Shown: one piece after another, positions 35,957 through 43,835 of the stretch | Numbering within the stretch: position 1 is the stretch's first letter | Layout: each line of letters starts with the position of its first letter | Source of the DNA: Duganella qianjiadongensis | GTDB lineage: Bacteria > Pseudomonadota > Gammaproteobacteria > Burkholderiales > Burkholderiaceae_D | DNA length: 64,000 bases | Direction of reading: 5' to 3' | NCBI RefSeq assembly: GCF_009857915.1 | Contig: NZ_WWCM01000005.1 | Location: forward strand, 233,117 to 297,116 | Notes under the pieces: generated by a model | Databases searched by the model: none | What the model saw: only the letters and a program-made list of their open reading frames with translations | What the model was told of the DNA's origin: nothing | Position numbers and translations under genes: made by a program

Positions 35957-36150
35957 ACGACCAAGTACAGATCGCCCGCGCTGCGGACGATGACCAGGAG
36001 AGCGTCGGCCGTGCCGGTGTAGTGGTCAAGGTAGTGGGCCGCGATGATGACCCTAATCAGGTATGTCACGTCAACCTGGACGAAACCACGACCCACGAAG
36101 CCGGCGAAGTGGAAGTGCTTACCGCCAACCTGACCTTCCTGGGGCGCTAA
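35947..36150 (+). CDS. 67-residue acidic beta-type phage protein
   Basis: Short strands separated by acidic turns (GRAGVVVKVVGRDDDPNQVCHVNLDE...TANLTFLGR), like a small SH3-type barrel. A ribosome site AGAAGGAG is present upstream at about 35932-35939. Directly abuts the next GTG start. Function unknown; the SH3-like pattern is an impression only. Confidence 0.6.
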   Translation: MQVNDQVQIARAADDDQESVGRAGVVVKVVGRDDDPNQVCHVNLDETTTHEAGEVEVLTANLTFLGR

Positions 36151-36384
36151 GTGCTGGCGGCCGAATGCCTACCTGGTACGGCCGTGATCGTGCGGGCCGC
36201 CGATGACTTCTACAAGTACATCGACGGCTGGCGCGGCGTTATCTCTGATCGCCCCAGTCAGGCCGGTGGCATCTGGATCAATTGCCCATCGCCTAGCACA
36301 CCGGAGCAGCAGATAGGCCCGCTGCTGGAATTTCTTGTACCACCTGACCAACTGGAGCGATATGAAGAAACCCATCAAGTTTAA
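36151..36384 (+). CDS. 77-residue beta-type phage protein
   Basis: GTG start immediately after the preceding TAA. Contains GTAVIVRAADDFYKYIDGWRGVI, again an SH3-like strand pattern and similar in outline to the previous protein (both carry VxV/IVRAADD near the start), so the two may be diverged copies. Overlaps the next gene by 23 bases. Confidence 0.5.
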   Translation: MLAAECLPGTAVIVRAADDFYKYIDGWRGVISDRPSQAGGIWINCPSPSTPEQQIGPLLEFLVPPDQLERYEETHQV

Positions 36385-36700
36385 AATCGGGCATGTTGAG
36401 TGCCAAAACTGTAAAACGAAAGTCCCAGTACGCAAGAACGATGCGACTGGGGCTTTGTCGTTTCCGTGCTATGAATGTGGCCTCCCAGGCTACGCCAAAA
36501 ACGACGGAAACGACTACTACCGGGACGTGCTGAAACGCATGACACCAATAGCTACGCCTCAGGACGTGCCAACACCTGCTAGCACGTCCCAGCACGTGCC
36601 AGCAAAGCCGGTTCCTGCACCTCCCCAACACGTCCCAGCACCTGCTAAGGACGTGCCAGCACCTCCCCAACCAAAACCGCCCGCTACCGTCTGGGGCTAA
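36362..36700 (+). CDS. Zinc-ribbon phage protein with Pro-rich repeat tail
   Basis: A 112-residue protein. Residues ~12-41 hold two CxxC pairs (VECQNCKTK and FPCYECGLPG), a zinc ribbon. The last ~50 residues are a repeat of short Pro/Ala/Val units (QHVPAKPVPAPP, QHVPAPAKDVPAPPQPKP) that also shows as a DNA-level repeat around acgtcccagcac. The tail could be a flexible linker or interaction arm. Sits between Rep and the ATPase. Function unknown. Confidence 0.6.
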   Translation: MKKPIKFKIGHVECQNCKTKVPVRKNDATGALSFPCYECGLPGYAKNDGNDYYRDVLKRMTPIATPQDVPTPASTSQHVPAKPVPAPPQHVPAPAKDVPAPPQPKPPATVWG

Positions 36701-36715
36701 CCTGAAAGCCATCAC

Positions 36716-37228
36716 ATGAACGAGCTTGACCAACTGGCGGGCGTCGTTGCCGCCGCTGATGAACATGCTGCTGCCGGTCTGCCTCCGCAGCCGGGGCAGG
36801 AACCCGAACCACCCGCGCCGGTTGTCCCTGGTGCAGACGAACAGGCCGTCGATCTGGTGAATACCTTCGCTGGCCTTTTGGCAGCTTATGCCCCGGATAC
36901 TGCCGCCATCTGGACTGAGCATGCGCGCCAGGCCAGCGCCGCAGCCATCGCGCCGCTGATGATCAAATACAACATCAGCATCACTGCCATGCCGCCCGAA
37001 CTGACTGCCGCCATTGTCGTCGGGCCGCTGCTGTACCGCTCCGCTACCATCGTGGGCGAGAAGATGCGGGCTGATCGCGCTGCCAAGCATTCGCCGGCCG
37101 TGGCTGCGCCGGCACCGAAGACGGCAGCCAATGACACCGCCGCGTCGGCACCACCAGCACCACCGGCACAAGACCCGAACCAGTCGCCAGCCGTGGCCGT
37201 GCATCCTCAGATGGCGCTGTACTCATGA
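36716..37228 (+). CDS. Phage protein preceding the ATPase, disordered ends
   Basis: A 170-residue protein with Pro/Ala-rich ends and a helical middle (EQAVDLVNTFAGLLAAYAP ... MPPELTAAIVVGPLLYRSATIVGEKMRADR). The hydrophobic stretch around TAAIVVGPLLY could touch a membrane. Its stop overlaps the ATPase start (ATGA). Possibly a structural or packaging partner. Confidence 0.55.
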   Translation: MNELDQLAGVVAAADEHAAAGLPPQPGQEPEPPAPVVPGADEQAVDLVNTFAGLLAAYAPDTAAIWTEHARQASAAAIAPLMIKYNISITAMPPELTAAIVVGPLLYRSATIVGEKMRADRAAKHSPAVAAPAPKTAANDTAASAPPAPPAQDPNQSPAVAVHPQMALYS

Positions 37229-37854
37229 TCGGCAACAACCAGATCGCCGAGATTCACGCCGTCATGGGATCGAGTGGCGGCGGAAAGACCACCCACGCCA
37301 AGTCGCGGATCATGAAAAAGAAGCGGCGCCGCACGATCGTCTGGTCACCCAAGGAAACGATCGACAACTATGCCGGCTGGTGGCCGGGTTCCGTGGTCTG
37401 CACTAGCGCGGCCGAAGTACTGGACGTTGTGCGTGCAGCTGGCCCACGTGGATCGTTCCATATCGTCTTTCGGCCGTCCCTTCGGCGCCAGGCAGACGAG
37501 GCCCAGTTCGGCGCCGTATGCCAGATCGCGCTGGCCGCCAAGCAGCTGCTGTTCGTGGTCGATGAACTGCACACCGTGACTAAGGCCACGCATTCCGTCG
37601 ACGGCTGGGGGAAGCTGGTGATGATGGGGCGGGGCTACGGCATTGAAATCTGGGGTATGTCTCAGCGGCCGGCCAGCATGGATAAGGATTTTCTGGGCAA
37701 TGCCAGCACGATCCACACCCGCCGCCTGTCCTATCCTGAGGATGCGAAAACGGTCGCGCGCAGTCTCGGCGTGAAACAGGCTGATGTGTCCGGTTTGAGC
37801 GGCTACATGTGGATAGAACGCAACAACCAGACGGGGCAAATTACGCGGGGATAA
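37225..37854 (+). CDS. Genome-packaging ATPase, FtsK/HerA-like (PM2 P9 type)
   Basis: A 209-residue P-loop ATPase. Walker A is MGSSGGGKTTHAKS (residues ~14-27), Walker B with catalytic Glu is LLFVVDELH (~110-118), and a sensor-like GYGIEIWGMSQRPASMD (~142) includes the SQRP that is common in HerA/A32-type packaging ATPases. The size equals that of the packaging ATPases of tailless membrane-containing phages. The position one transcript unit upstream of the capsid gene supports the role. No transmembrane segment. Confidence 0.82.
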   Translation: MIGNNQIAEIHAVMGSSGGGKTTHAKSRIMKKKRRRTIVWSPKETIDNYAGWWPGSVVCTSAAEVLDVVRAAGPRGSFHIVFRPSLRRQADEAQFGAVCQIALAAKQLLFVVDELHTVTKATHSVDGWGKLVMMGRGYGIEIWGMSQRPASMDKDFLGNASTIHTRRLSYPEDAKTVARSLGVKQADVSGLSGYMWIERNNQTGQITRG

Positions 37855-37883
37855 ATATATTTTCGGACCAGGTGGCGAAAACG

Positions 37884-37905
37884 GTATGTGTCCATGATCA
37901 CATAC
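37884..37905. repeat. Inverted repeat between ATPase and capsid transcription units
   Basis: GTATGTG (37884-37890) and CACATAC (37899-37905) separated by 8 bases. A TTGACA hexamer follows at 37909-37914, but no good -10 is visible at 16-18 bases. Candidate activator or repressor site for late expression. Confidence 0.35.
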
Positions 37906-37946
37906 ACATTGACACGTGAGGTGCACAGTGCGGCCGGAAAAATTAA

Positions 37947-37980
37947 GGTGAGTTCTCGCAACAGAGAACTCACCTTTTTT
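37947..37980 (+). terminator. Rho-independent terminator between early and late phage blocks
   Basis: Perfect 11-bp stem GGTGAGTTCTC / GAGAACTCACC with a 6-base loop and a following run of six T. It separates the Rep-ATPase block from the capsid block, so late genes need read-through, antitermination or their own promoter. Confidence 0.85.
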
Positions 37981-38000
37981 ACTTTTCGGAGTCGCAAAAC

Positions 38001-38114
38001 ATGAATACCTACGTCAAATCGTACCTGACCTTCGTGGCTTTCACGCTGGTTACTGCCGTCATCGTTCGCCCGATGGCCAAGAGCATGAACATTCCTTATC
38101 TGTCGGATATCTAA
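38001..38114 (+). CDS. 37-residue single-helix membrane peptide
   Basis: Starts MNTYVKSYLTFVAFTLVTAV and ends NIPYLSDI. One membrane helix (about residues 7-23). It lies 20 bases after the terminator and 45 bases before the capsid gene, a position expected for a minor virion membrane protein. Preceded by TTTTCGGAGTCGC (GGAG ribosome site). Confidence 0.6.
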   Translation: MNTYVKSYLTFVAFTLVTAVIVRPMAKSMNIPYLSDI

Positions 38115-38159
38115 GCCGCCGCGCTCTGATCCCATCCTTCAACGAATAAGAAAGCTCCC

Positions 38160-38954
38160 ATGCTCCTGATTAAAAACCTACCTTTCAATAACGTGGCCGC
38201 CACCGGTATGGCTTCCGTTTCCCTGCCTATCGGCATGAGCTACAACAAAATCATCCTGGCACTGGGTGGCACCAGCTTCACGAAGTCGATGATTACCAAC
38301 ATCAAAGTCAAGCTCAACGGCAAAACCGTCTGGGAAAACATCGGTTCGCGTCTCGATCTGCAAAATAGCTATCGTGGTATGTCGTCGGCAGCCGGCTACC
38401 TTGTGATCGACTTCACTGAGCCGCGTGCAAAAGTGATGGCCGAACAATACCTGGGCAACTACAACACCGCTCAAGGCGTGTCGTCGCTGACGCTGGAAGT
38501 TACGATCTCGGGCGCCACTGCTCCGACGCTGGACAGTTACGCCGAGCTGGGCCCGCCTGCACCACTGGGCATCATCGCCAAGCAAATTCTGTTCACCAGT
38601 TCGAACAGCGGCGCGGGCAAGTTCCCTGTCAAGCTGATCGATCTGGCAAACCGTGGCGCAATCATCAAGCGTGTTCACCTGGCGCACACTGGCAATCTGA
38701 CCCAGCTGGAGGTAAAGAAAAACGGCATCGTCATCCATGACAATATCCCGACCGCCGTGAATACCTTCTGGCAGGCGGATTATCAAAAGACCGCGCAGGC
38801 CAACCTGTATACCTATGATCCGTGCGCGGACAACAACTACGCCAACGCCATCAAAACGGCCGATATGGTGTCCCTGGAGTTCAACCCGACCTTCTCCGCA
38901 ACCGACACTTTGACCTGCGTGCTGGAAACGCTGGACGTGCTGGGCAACATGTAA
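38160..38954 (+). CDS. Major capsid protein, double-jelly-roll, PM2 P2-like
   Basis: A 264-residue beta-rich protein; PM2 P2 is 269. The N-terminal layout (LPFNNVAATGMASVSLPIGMSYNKIIL) matches my memory of P2's NVAAG...LPIG...Y pattern. The chain has two similar halves of ~130 residues, each strand-rich and each ending in a long strand run (SSLTLEVTISG at ~105-115 and DTLTCVLETLDVL at ~250-262), as expected for two stacked jelly rolls. No signal peptide or membrane helix. Preceded by a GAAAGCTCCC leader and two genes downstream of the ATPase. The fold is inferred and should be modelled. Confidence 0.78.
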   Translation: MLLIKNLPFNNVAATGMASVSLPIGMSYNKIILALGGTSFTKSMITNIKVKLNGKTVWENIGSRLDLQNSYRGMSSAAGYLVIDFTEPRAKVMAEQYLGNYNTAQGVSSLTLEVTISGATAPTLDSYAELGPPAPLGIIAKQILFTSSNSGAGKFPVKLIDLANRGAIIKRVHLAHTGNLTQLEVKKNGIVIHDNIPTAVNTFWQADYQKTAQANLYTYDPCADNNYANAIKTADMVSLEFNPTFSATDTLTCVLETLDVLGNM

Positions 38955-38999
38955 TGGCATGGGCAGCTTCGGCTGCCCTGCCTCTCAAGAGGGGAAGAG

Positions 39000-39392
39000 A
39001 TGGACGAAACTCAATACACCGACCAGCTTGACCTGGCGGCTTACGGCTTTGTGCCGGAAACCTATGATGTTGGGCCAACCAATGACGGCACCTACAACGT
39101 GCCGACGGCTGCCCAGCCGAACAATCAGCCATGGGACGCGGCGGGCGGCACGCTGGGCCAGTACAGCACCAAGGACGTGATTGGCCTTCTGCGTGATGGC
39201 ATCGGCATCTGGAGCCAGAATAAGCGAAACAATCAATTTCTGGACTACCAGCGGTATGAAGCCACTCAGGGCGGCGTGTTCACGCAAGGTCGACCAGTCG
39301 GCACCCGCGCTACGGTGACGGCACAGGCTAGTGGCAACCCGACGATGCTGATTCTGCTGATTGGCGGCGCTCTGCTGCTGCTCCGCAAGTAA
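39000..39392 (+). CDS. Phage virion-type protein with C-terminal membrane helix
   Basis: A 130-residue protein with a soluble N-terminal part (TYDVGPTNDGTYNVPTAAQP, then YSTKDVIGLLRDGIGIWSQNK) and a C-terminal helix (TMLILLIGGALLLLRK). Ribosome site AAGAGGGGAAGAG precedes the ATG. Tail-anchored proteins of this kind fit internal-membrane virions. No family recognised. Confidence 0.65.
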   Translation: MDETQYTDQLDLAAYGFVPETYDVGPTNDGTYNVPTAAQPNNQPWDAAGGTLGQYSTKDVIGLLRDGIGIWSQNKRNNQFLDYQRYEATQGGVFTQGRPVGTRATVTAQASGNPTMLILLIGGALLLLRK

Positions 39393-39401
39393 GGGGCGCT
39401 G

Positions 39402-39860
39402 ATGGACCCAATGACCATTGCCGGGCTGATCAATGCCGGCAGCAGCATCCTTAAGGGGCTAGGTAGCAATAGTGGACCAACCACTACGCCATCTGGCCCA
39501 CAAAAGGCTGACGGCTACGCGATGGGCGGCTATGCCGACACGTCGGGCAGTCCGAACAGCATGGGCAGCGGTGCAACAGGCGGTGCGACGGGTGGCGCCT
39601 ATGGTGGCGCCTATTCGCAGTCGTATCTGGACGGTTCGAACTGGGCGGTATCGACGGGCAAATCGAATGCCACCGGCGGCGGAAAGAGCGGCGGCAATGG
39701 CGGTATGTCGCCAATTCAGTCGAACGCTACCGGCGGTGTCTCGCCGGCTTCGCCTTTTACGTTTGGCAGTGGTGCAGTAACGCCAGCTGGTGTTGCTGGT
39801 AACAGCAGTACGGGGCTGATTGTTCTGGCTGCAGCCGCATTACTTATCTGGAAGCTGTAA
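39402..39860 (+). CDS. Gly-rich phage protein with C-terminal membrane helix
   Basis: A 152-residue protein, Gly/Ser/Ala-rich in the middle (GATGGAYGGAYSQSY, NATGGGKSGGNGGM) and ending in a single helix (STGLIVLAAAALLIWKL). N-terminal helix MDPMTIAGLINAGSSILKGLG. Same tail-anchored plan as its neighbours. Could be a flexible virion membrane or spike-linker protein. Confidence 0.6.
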   Translation: MDPMTIAGLINAGSSILKGLGSNSGPTTTPSGPQKADGYAMGGYADTSGSPNSMGSGATGGATGGAYGGAYSQSYLDGSNWAVSTGKSNATGGGKSGGNGGMSPIQSNATGGVSPASPFTFGSGAVTPAGVAGNSSTGLIVLAAAALLIWKL

Positions 39861-39862
39861 AC

Positions 39863-40510
39863 ATGGGCTTATTGAGTTTCTTAAGTGGTGGTGATTCGTC
39901 TAGTTCGTCGTCGAGTACTTCCACCACGTCGATCAACGAAAGTAACACGTCGTCGTCCGTCGATAGCCACAACACGGCTGTCAATACATCGACCAATACC
40001 AGCAGCAACAGCACGGTCAACGATACCAACACGCTGACCCAAGACCGTCGCACGGTGATTGATCACGGTCTCGGCGTGTCTGCTGATAACTCGTCTGTAT
40101 TCACGTCGAACAGCGGCAACTCGTCGTCTACCGATATCAGCAGCGATAGCCACAATGTCTTCAATACCGTAAGCGATTTTGGCGGCATCAGTGCAGGGCG
40201 TGATATTGCCATTGCTGGCATCAACAGCAATCAGGCGCTGGCTTCGAAGACGGTAGACGTAAGTCGCGTATTTGTCGATCAAGGGCTTGATCTGCTGAAC
40301 GCAAACATTGCGTTTGCTGAACACATCTCCGATACGGCCGCCGCGCAAACCCGCCAGTCGATTGATCAGATTGTTGCATCGTCGCGGGATGCTATTGGAC
40401 AGGTGACCGCGATCGCGGCCAAGCCGCTCAACGCGCAAGACCCACAGCACATTCTGGTGATCGTCGGTCTGGTGGTGGTAGGCGCTGTTCTATTTTCTAA
40501 AATCAAGTAA
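39863..40510 (+). CDS. Ser/Thr/Asn-rich phage protein with C-terminal membrane helix
   Basis: A 215-residue protein. Residues ~8-110 are a Ser/Thr/Asn/Asp low-complexity stretch (SSSSSTSTTSINESNTSSSV), residues ~115-190 are helical (VFVDQGLDLLNANIAFAEHI) and the C-terminus is a hydrophobic helix (ILVIVGLVVVGAVLFSK). Third in a row of tail-anchored proteins, 2 bases after the previous gene. An extended low-complexity arm suggests a surface fibre or scaffold, but this is a guess. Confidence 0.6.
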   Translation: MGLLSFLSGGDSSSSSSSTSTTSINESNTSSSVDSHNTAVNTSTNTSSNSTVNDTNTLTQDRRTVIDHGLGVSADNSSVFTSNSGNSSSTDISSDSHNVFNTVSDFGGISAGRDIAIAGINSNQALASKTVDVSRVFVDQGLDLLNANIAFAEHISDTAAAQTRQSIDQIVASSRDAIGQVTAIAAKPLNAQDPQHILVIVGLVVVGAVLFSKIK

Positions 40511-40519
40511 GGGGCCAGC

Positions 40520-41179
40520 ATGGGCTTGCAGTATTACGACATCAATATCGGCCTGACGGCAACGCAGGAAGTCGCCGCACAAGGGCGATATCTCTACTAC
40601 CTGAGCGGCACCACGCCCAACGTGACCAACAATGTGCAGGGCGCCGCAGGCAACCAGGCAATCAAGGTGCGCGCCAGTTCCAACGGCAACACTGTGATCC
40701 TGATGCCTGGGCAAGCGCTACGACTGCCGCACGATGACAAGTCACCTGAACGCTGGTTCGTCAGCAACTACAAAGGGCTGGAAGTGATCACCGGGCTGGT
40801 GATGGTGGGCGAGGGCGAATTTGTCGACAACAACACCAGCAACCTGGTGACGCTGACGGCAACCGCCATTTCCAACGCGCAGGCTATGGCAGTGCAGAAA
40901 CAGGCGCTGAACACGATCACTACCTTTGCGGCCGTCACGATCAATACGGGCGCGGCGCAAGCGCTGGTGTCGGATGCTACCCAGCGCTGCCTGCGCATTC
41001 GCAATACCCATGCTACGGCTAATCTTGCTATCGGTGGCCCGACTGTGACGCTGGCTAATGCTGCCGTCGTAATCCCGCCTGGTGGGGTCTGGATCGAAGA
41101 AGAAGCGGCCGGCGCTGCCTGGTATGCCACCAGCGACACGGCCGGCACCAACGTCACTATCCAAGGACTGAAACTGTGA
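40520..41179 (+). CDS. Beta-rich phage structural protein (candidate vertex/spike)
   Basis: A 219-residue strand-rich protein (QGRYLYYLSGTTPNVTN, GNTVILMPGQALRLP, CLRIRNTHATANLAIGG, VIPPGGVWIEE). The C-terminal half has the Gln/Leu-Arg-Ile-x-Asn and GGxWxEE features common in phage capsid-decoration or receptor-binding folds. No membrane segment. Overlaps the next gene by 4 bases. Ahead of two smaller beta proteins, it may build the vertex complex. Confidence 0.55.
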   Translation: MGLQYYDINIGLTATQEVAAQGRYLYYLSGTTPNVTNNVQGAAGNQAIKVRASSNGNTVILMPGQALRLPHDDKSPERWFVSNYKGLEVITGLVMVGEGEFVDNNTSNLVTLTATAISNAQAMAVQKQALNTITTFAAVTINTGAAQALVSDATQRCLRIRNTHATANLAIGGPTVTLANAAVVIPPGGVWIEEEAAGAAWYATSDTAGTNVTIQGLKL

Positions 41180-41652
41180 GCGGCGCTGCTAATCCTGCTG
41201 TCGTCTATCCGGCACAACTACCGCCTAAGGCTATCGTCAACGGTTATTCAACGAGCGGCTGGACTTTGATGGCGCCGCCAAATGGCGCGCCGGTTACAGG
41301 GCTGCCGCAGGTTGGAAGCGGTGCGCTGACGGCTGGCGTCCTGACGACGGTGCTTAACGTCGTCGGCCCTGGTGTCATGGAATTTCTGAGCGTGGTCAAC
41401 TACAACGCTACTGCGCGCACCCTGCGCATTCAGCTGGTAATTGATGGCGTGACGGTATTCGATTCGACGTCTGGGGCATTGAGCGCGGCCGGTGTTGCGT
41501 GCCTTATCGGGACGCATTCGGTCTGGTCCTCTGGTATTCCGTCTGTATCGCTAGATGCCATTGCTTTCAATTCATCGTGCGTCTTGAAGCTGGCATCTAG
41601 CCTTACCGAGGCAAACCCTTTCTATGCGCAATACGCTTATCGGACGGTCTAA
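41176..41652 (+). CDS. Beta-rich phage protein, paralogue A
   Basis: A 158-residue protein alignable along most of its length with the next one: SGALTAGVLTTVLNVVGPGV, EFLSVVNYNATARTLRIQ, VVIDG-like LVIDGVTVF, and FNSSCVLKLASSLTE. The shared pattern marks a duplicated beta-sandwich. GTG start, 4-base overlap with the preceding gene. Likely virion component (penton, spike or minor capsid); function inferred from position. Confidence 0.6.
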   Translation: MSGAANPAVVYPAQLPPKAIVNGYSTSGWTLMAPPNGAPVTGLPQVGSGALTAGVLTTVLNVVGPGVMEFLSVVNYNATARTLRIQLVIDGVTVFDSTSGALSAAGVACLIGTHSVWSSGIPSVSLDAIAFNSSCVLKLASSLTEANPFYAQYAYRTV

Positions 41653-42101
41653 TGAGTAACGGAATCAATGCAGTCAAGCCGAACCCTGTGATGGGGGCGG
41701 CCAAAACGCTGACTATCGGAACTGGCGTGCAGGGTGTCGACAAGACCGGCCTTTGCATGATGAAGCAAATCCAATCGGGGGCGCTAACGGGTGGTGTCTC
41801 GCAGCAGATCCTGAATATCGCAGGCCCGGGTGTTATCGATTTTCTTGGCCTCACCAGTGACGATGGGACGGCGCGAATCCTGTCGATTCAGGTCGTCATT
41901 GACGGCGTCATGCTGATCAGTGCCGGCTTCGGTATGCCGGCCTCGTTTGGTAATGGCTTCATCGTCATCGGTAGCTATCAAACCGGCTCTATACACGTGA
42001 AGCAAGATATTCCGTTCAAGAGTTCGTGCGTGATCACTATTCAAAGCAATTTGACGGAAACAGCGAAAAGCACGTTGCTGACCTCTTACCGGACGTGCTG
42101 A
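41652..42101 (+). CDS. Beta-rich phage protein, paralogue B
   Basis: A 149-residue protein homologous to the preceding one (SGALTGGVSQQILNIAGPGV, DFLGLTSDDGTARILSIQ, VVIDGVMLI, FKSSCVITIQSNLTE). The two copies lie head to tail with a 1-base overlap (TAATG). Its stop overlaps the muramidase start (TGATG). Confidence 0.6.
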   Translation: MSNGINAVKPNPVMGAAKTLTIGTGVQGVDKTGLCMMKQIQSGALTGGVSQQILNIAGPGVIDFLGLTSDDGTARILSIQVVIDGVMLISAGFGMPASFGNGFIVIGSYQTGSIHVKQDIPFKSSCVITIQSNLTETAKSTLLTSYRTC

Positions 42102-42730
42102 TGCGGCCGGTGCAATTCGCCGCCGCTGCCCTGGCTATCGGTGCTGCCGCTTACTGGTGGTACAGCAACCAGCAGGATGACCAGGCAGCAGCGGATAGCC
42201 AAGACAACCCGCCAGAACCAACCATTTTAGGAGATGCATTGAGCACTGTTACAAACCTTGTCACTTCGGTGACCGATGCGGTGGATGACCCGCAAGTACA
42301 AGCCTTTCTGGCGCTGATCCGCGTGGGGGAGGGGACGACTGGCCCGAATGGCTACCGCACCATGTTTGGCGGTGGCCTGTTCGTGAGCTACACCGACCAC
42401 CCGCGCCAGCTGAACCGCCGCAACGGCATCACCAGTTCGGCAGCCGGCGCCTATCAGTTCCTGTCCGGCACCTGGGACGAAATGCGCAACAAGTACGACC
42501 TGTCGAACTTCGGGCCTGAATGCCAGGATATCGCTGCCGTGGGCCTGATCAAGCGCCGCGGCGCGCTGGCCGACGTGCTGGCCGGCCGGTTCCGCTCTGC
42601 TATCGACAAGTGCAACAAGGAATGGGCATCACTGCCTGGTTCGCCTTACGGCCAGCCAACGCTGACGTATGCCCGTGCTGAATCGGTACTGGTCAGTGCT
42701 GGCGCCCAGATCACGGAGGCCATTGCATGA
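42101..42730 (+). CDS. Membrane-anchored muramidase-like protein
   Basis: A 209-residue protein with an N-terminal helix (VQFAAAALAIGAAAYWWYS, ~3-21) and a lysozyme-type domain from residue ~65: FLALIRVGEGTTGPNGYRTMFGG carries the catalytic-type Glu, followed by AAGAYQFLSGTWDEM and GPECQDIAAVGLIKRRGAL, the pattern of phage lambda R / glycoside hydrolase 104-like transglycosylases. It would cut peptidoglycan during entry or lysis; membrane anchoring suits a virion-membrane enzyme. An upstream in-frame ATG at 42026 overlaps the paralogue gene and is unlikely. Confidence 0.8.
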   Translation: MRPVQFAAAALAIGAAAYWWYSNQQDDQAAADSQDNPPEPTILGDALSTVTNLVTSVTDAVDDPQVQAFLALIRVGEGTTGPNGYRTMFGGGLFVSYTDHPRQLNRRNGITSSAAGAYQFLSGTWDEMRNKYDLSNFGPECQDIAAVGLIKRRGALADVLAGRFRSAIDKCNKEWASLPGSPYGQPTLTYARAESVLVSAGAQITEAIA

Positions 42731-42972
42731 AAAAAGATGACCTGATCATGTTGGCGATGCTGGGTGCGGGTGTTTTCCTGATCCCCAAGCTGTTCGCTAA
42801 GAAAGCCGGCACCAGTGCCAGCACCAGCAGCAGTTCGCAGCCTTGGGTGTCCGAGATCATGCGTGATAACGGATATGTCTACTACAGCGACGGTACGGTG
42901 ATCACTCCTGATGGCCAGTATTACAAGCAGGGCGATCTGGTGTATTCGCCGGGAGGTATGTATGCGAGTTGA
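42727..42972 (+). CDS. Small phage membrane protein
   Basis: An 81-residue protein with an N-terminal helix (DLIMLAMLGAGVFLIPKLF, ~5-23) and a soluble Tyr-rich tail (DNGYVYYSDGTVITPDGQYY) whose YxxG/DG repeats look strand-forming. ATGA overlap with the muramidase gene and a 11-base overlap with the next gene. Confidence 0.6.
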   Translation: MKKDDLIMLAMLGAGVFLIPKLFAKKAGTSASTSSSSQPWVSEIMRDNGYVYYSDGTVITPDGQYYKQGDLVYSPGGMYAS

Positions 42973-43213
42973 AACTATTTTTTGGGCTGGTATAGCGCTG
43001 ATGGCGCTGAATCGTAGCCGCCAGCTCGCCCAGGTACAGCAGTCACAATCGGCCAAGATGAATGACCCAACGAACTGGGGTGCTGATCAGTGGACGCGCC
43101 TGTATGCGGCGGATATCGCGGCTGTCGGTGGTCCCAATCGGACCCAGTCGAGCCTGACGGCTTACGGGCTGACCGGAACGGTGGACTATTACCCTGGGAG
43201 CGCTGTGCAATGA
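42962..43213 (+). CDS. Small phage membrane protein
   Basis: An 83-residue protein starting MRVETIFWAGIALMALNRSR, with one N-terminal helix and a soluble tail containing WGADQWTRLYAADIAAVGG. The start at 42962 follows GGGAGGT. Stop overlaps the next start. Confidence 0.55.
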   Translation: MRVETIFWAGIALMALNRSRQLAQVQQSQSAKMNDPTNWGADQWTRLYAADIAAVGGPNRTQSSLTAYGLTGTVDYYPGSAVQ

Positions 43214-43380
43214 AGGAGAAGAAGCTGATTGTTTTTGCGGCCGTGGGCCTCGCCGTGGTCTTGCTGACCAGGGCGGGAAAGGCTACGGCCGCCGCAAAGG
43301 CCCAACTGGCGAAAGCGAAAGCAGACGCCTATCAGCTGCCGTATGACTTTGGGATCCACGATCCCAGTACTTGGGACTAG
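43210..43380 (+). CDS. Small phage membrane protein
   Basis: A 56-residue protein, MKEKKLIVFAAVGLAVVLLT, with one helix at residues ~6-20 and an Ala/Lys-rich helix after it, ending YDFGIHDPSTWD. The DPSTW ending is echoed by DPTNW in the preceding protein and PSTW near the start of the 53-residue protein at 43836, suggesting related segments. Confidence 0.55.
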   Translation: MKEKKLIVFAAVGLAVVLLTRAGKATAAAKAQLAKAKADAYQLPYDFGIHDPSTWD

Positions 43381-43382
43381 AA

Positions 43383-43616
43383 ATGAAAGATGACCTACTG
43401 ATTATGGGCGGCATTGCCCTGGCCATACTGGGAGTACTTTGGTACGTGAAGAAGTCGGCGACTGATGCGCTGGACAACATCGTGAAGGGCACCAACGACG
43501 CGATCTTCGGCGAGGGCCAGAACATCGATTCTGTGATCCCTCTGTACAACAAGGAATTGAAACAGCGGCCGGCTGACTACGACCCCGGAAGCATTTACGA
43601 CGGCGCTATTTTTTAA
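43383..43616 (+). CDS. Small phage membrane protein
   Basis: A 77-residue protein with an N-terminal helix (LLIMGGIALAILGVLWYV, ~5-22) and a soluble tail (NKELKQRPADYDPGSIYDGAIF). Begins 2 bases after the previous stop. Virion membrane role inferred from the series. Confidence 0.55.
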   Translation: MKDDLLIMGGIALAILGVLWYVKKSATDALDNIVKGTNDAIFGEGQNIDSVIPLYNKELKQRPADYDPGSIYDGAIF

Positions 43617-43627
43617 GGAAGCGGGCC

Positions 43628-43810
43628 ATGGACGCAAAAGAGATTCGGATGTACATGTTTTTCGCAATCGGCAGCATCTTCCTGACCGATTACATCAAGA
43701 GCCAGGTCATTGGCGTCATCACCGAGGGCGCGCGCGCGGCCGGCGGCGGTGTCGGCGGCGGCATCATGGACGGCATCAGCAAATGGCTGGGCGCCGGTAG
43801 CAACAACTGA
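43628..43810 (+). CDS. Small phage membrane protein
   Basis: A 60-residue protein with a moderately hydrophobic N-terminal half (MYMFFAIGSIFLTDYI) and a Gly-rich C-terminal half (AAGGGVGGGIMDGISKWLG) that could insert as an amphipathic helix. Ribosome site AAGGAAGCGG precedes the ATG. Confidence 0.5.
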   Translation: MDAKEIRMYMFFAIGSIFLTDYIKSQVIGVITEGARAAGGGVGGGIMDGISKWLGAGSNN

Positions 43811-43835
43811 TTTTTTAACCACTGAAAGGAAGTAC

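Noticed and set aside
36293..37204. Long minus-strand frame rich in Trp, Cys and Arg
   Set aside because: Antisense to the Pro-rich zinc-ribbon and the ATPase-preceding genes; its composition is a mirror of the Pro/Ala codons and it has no domain or ribosome site.
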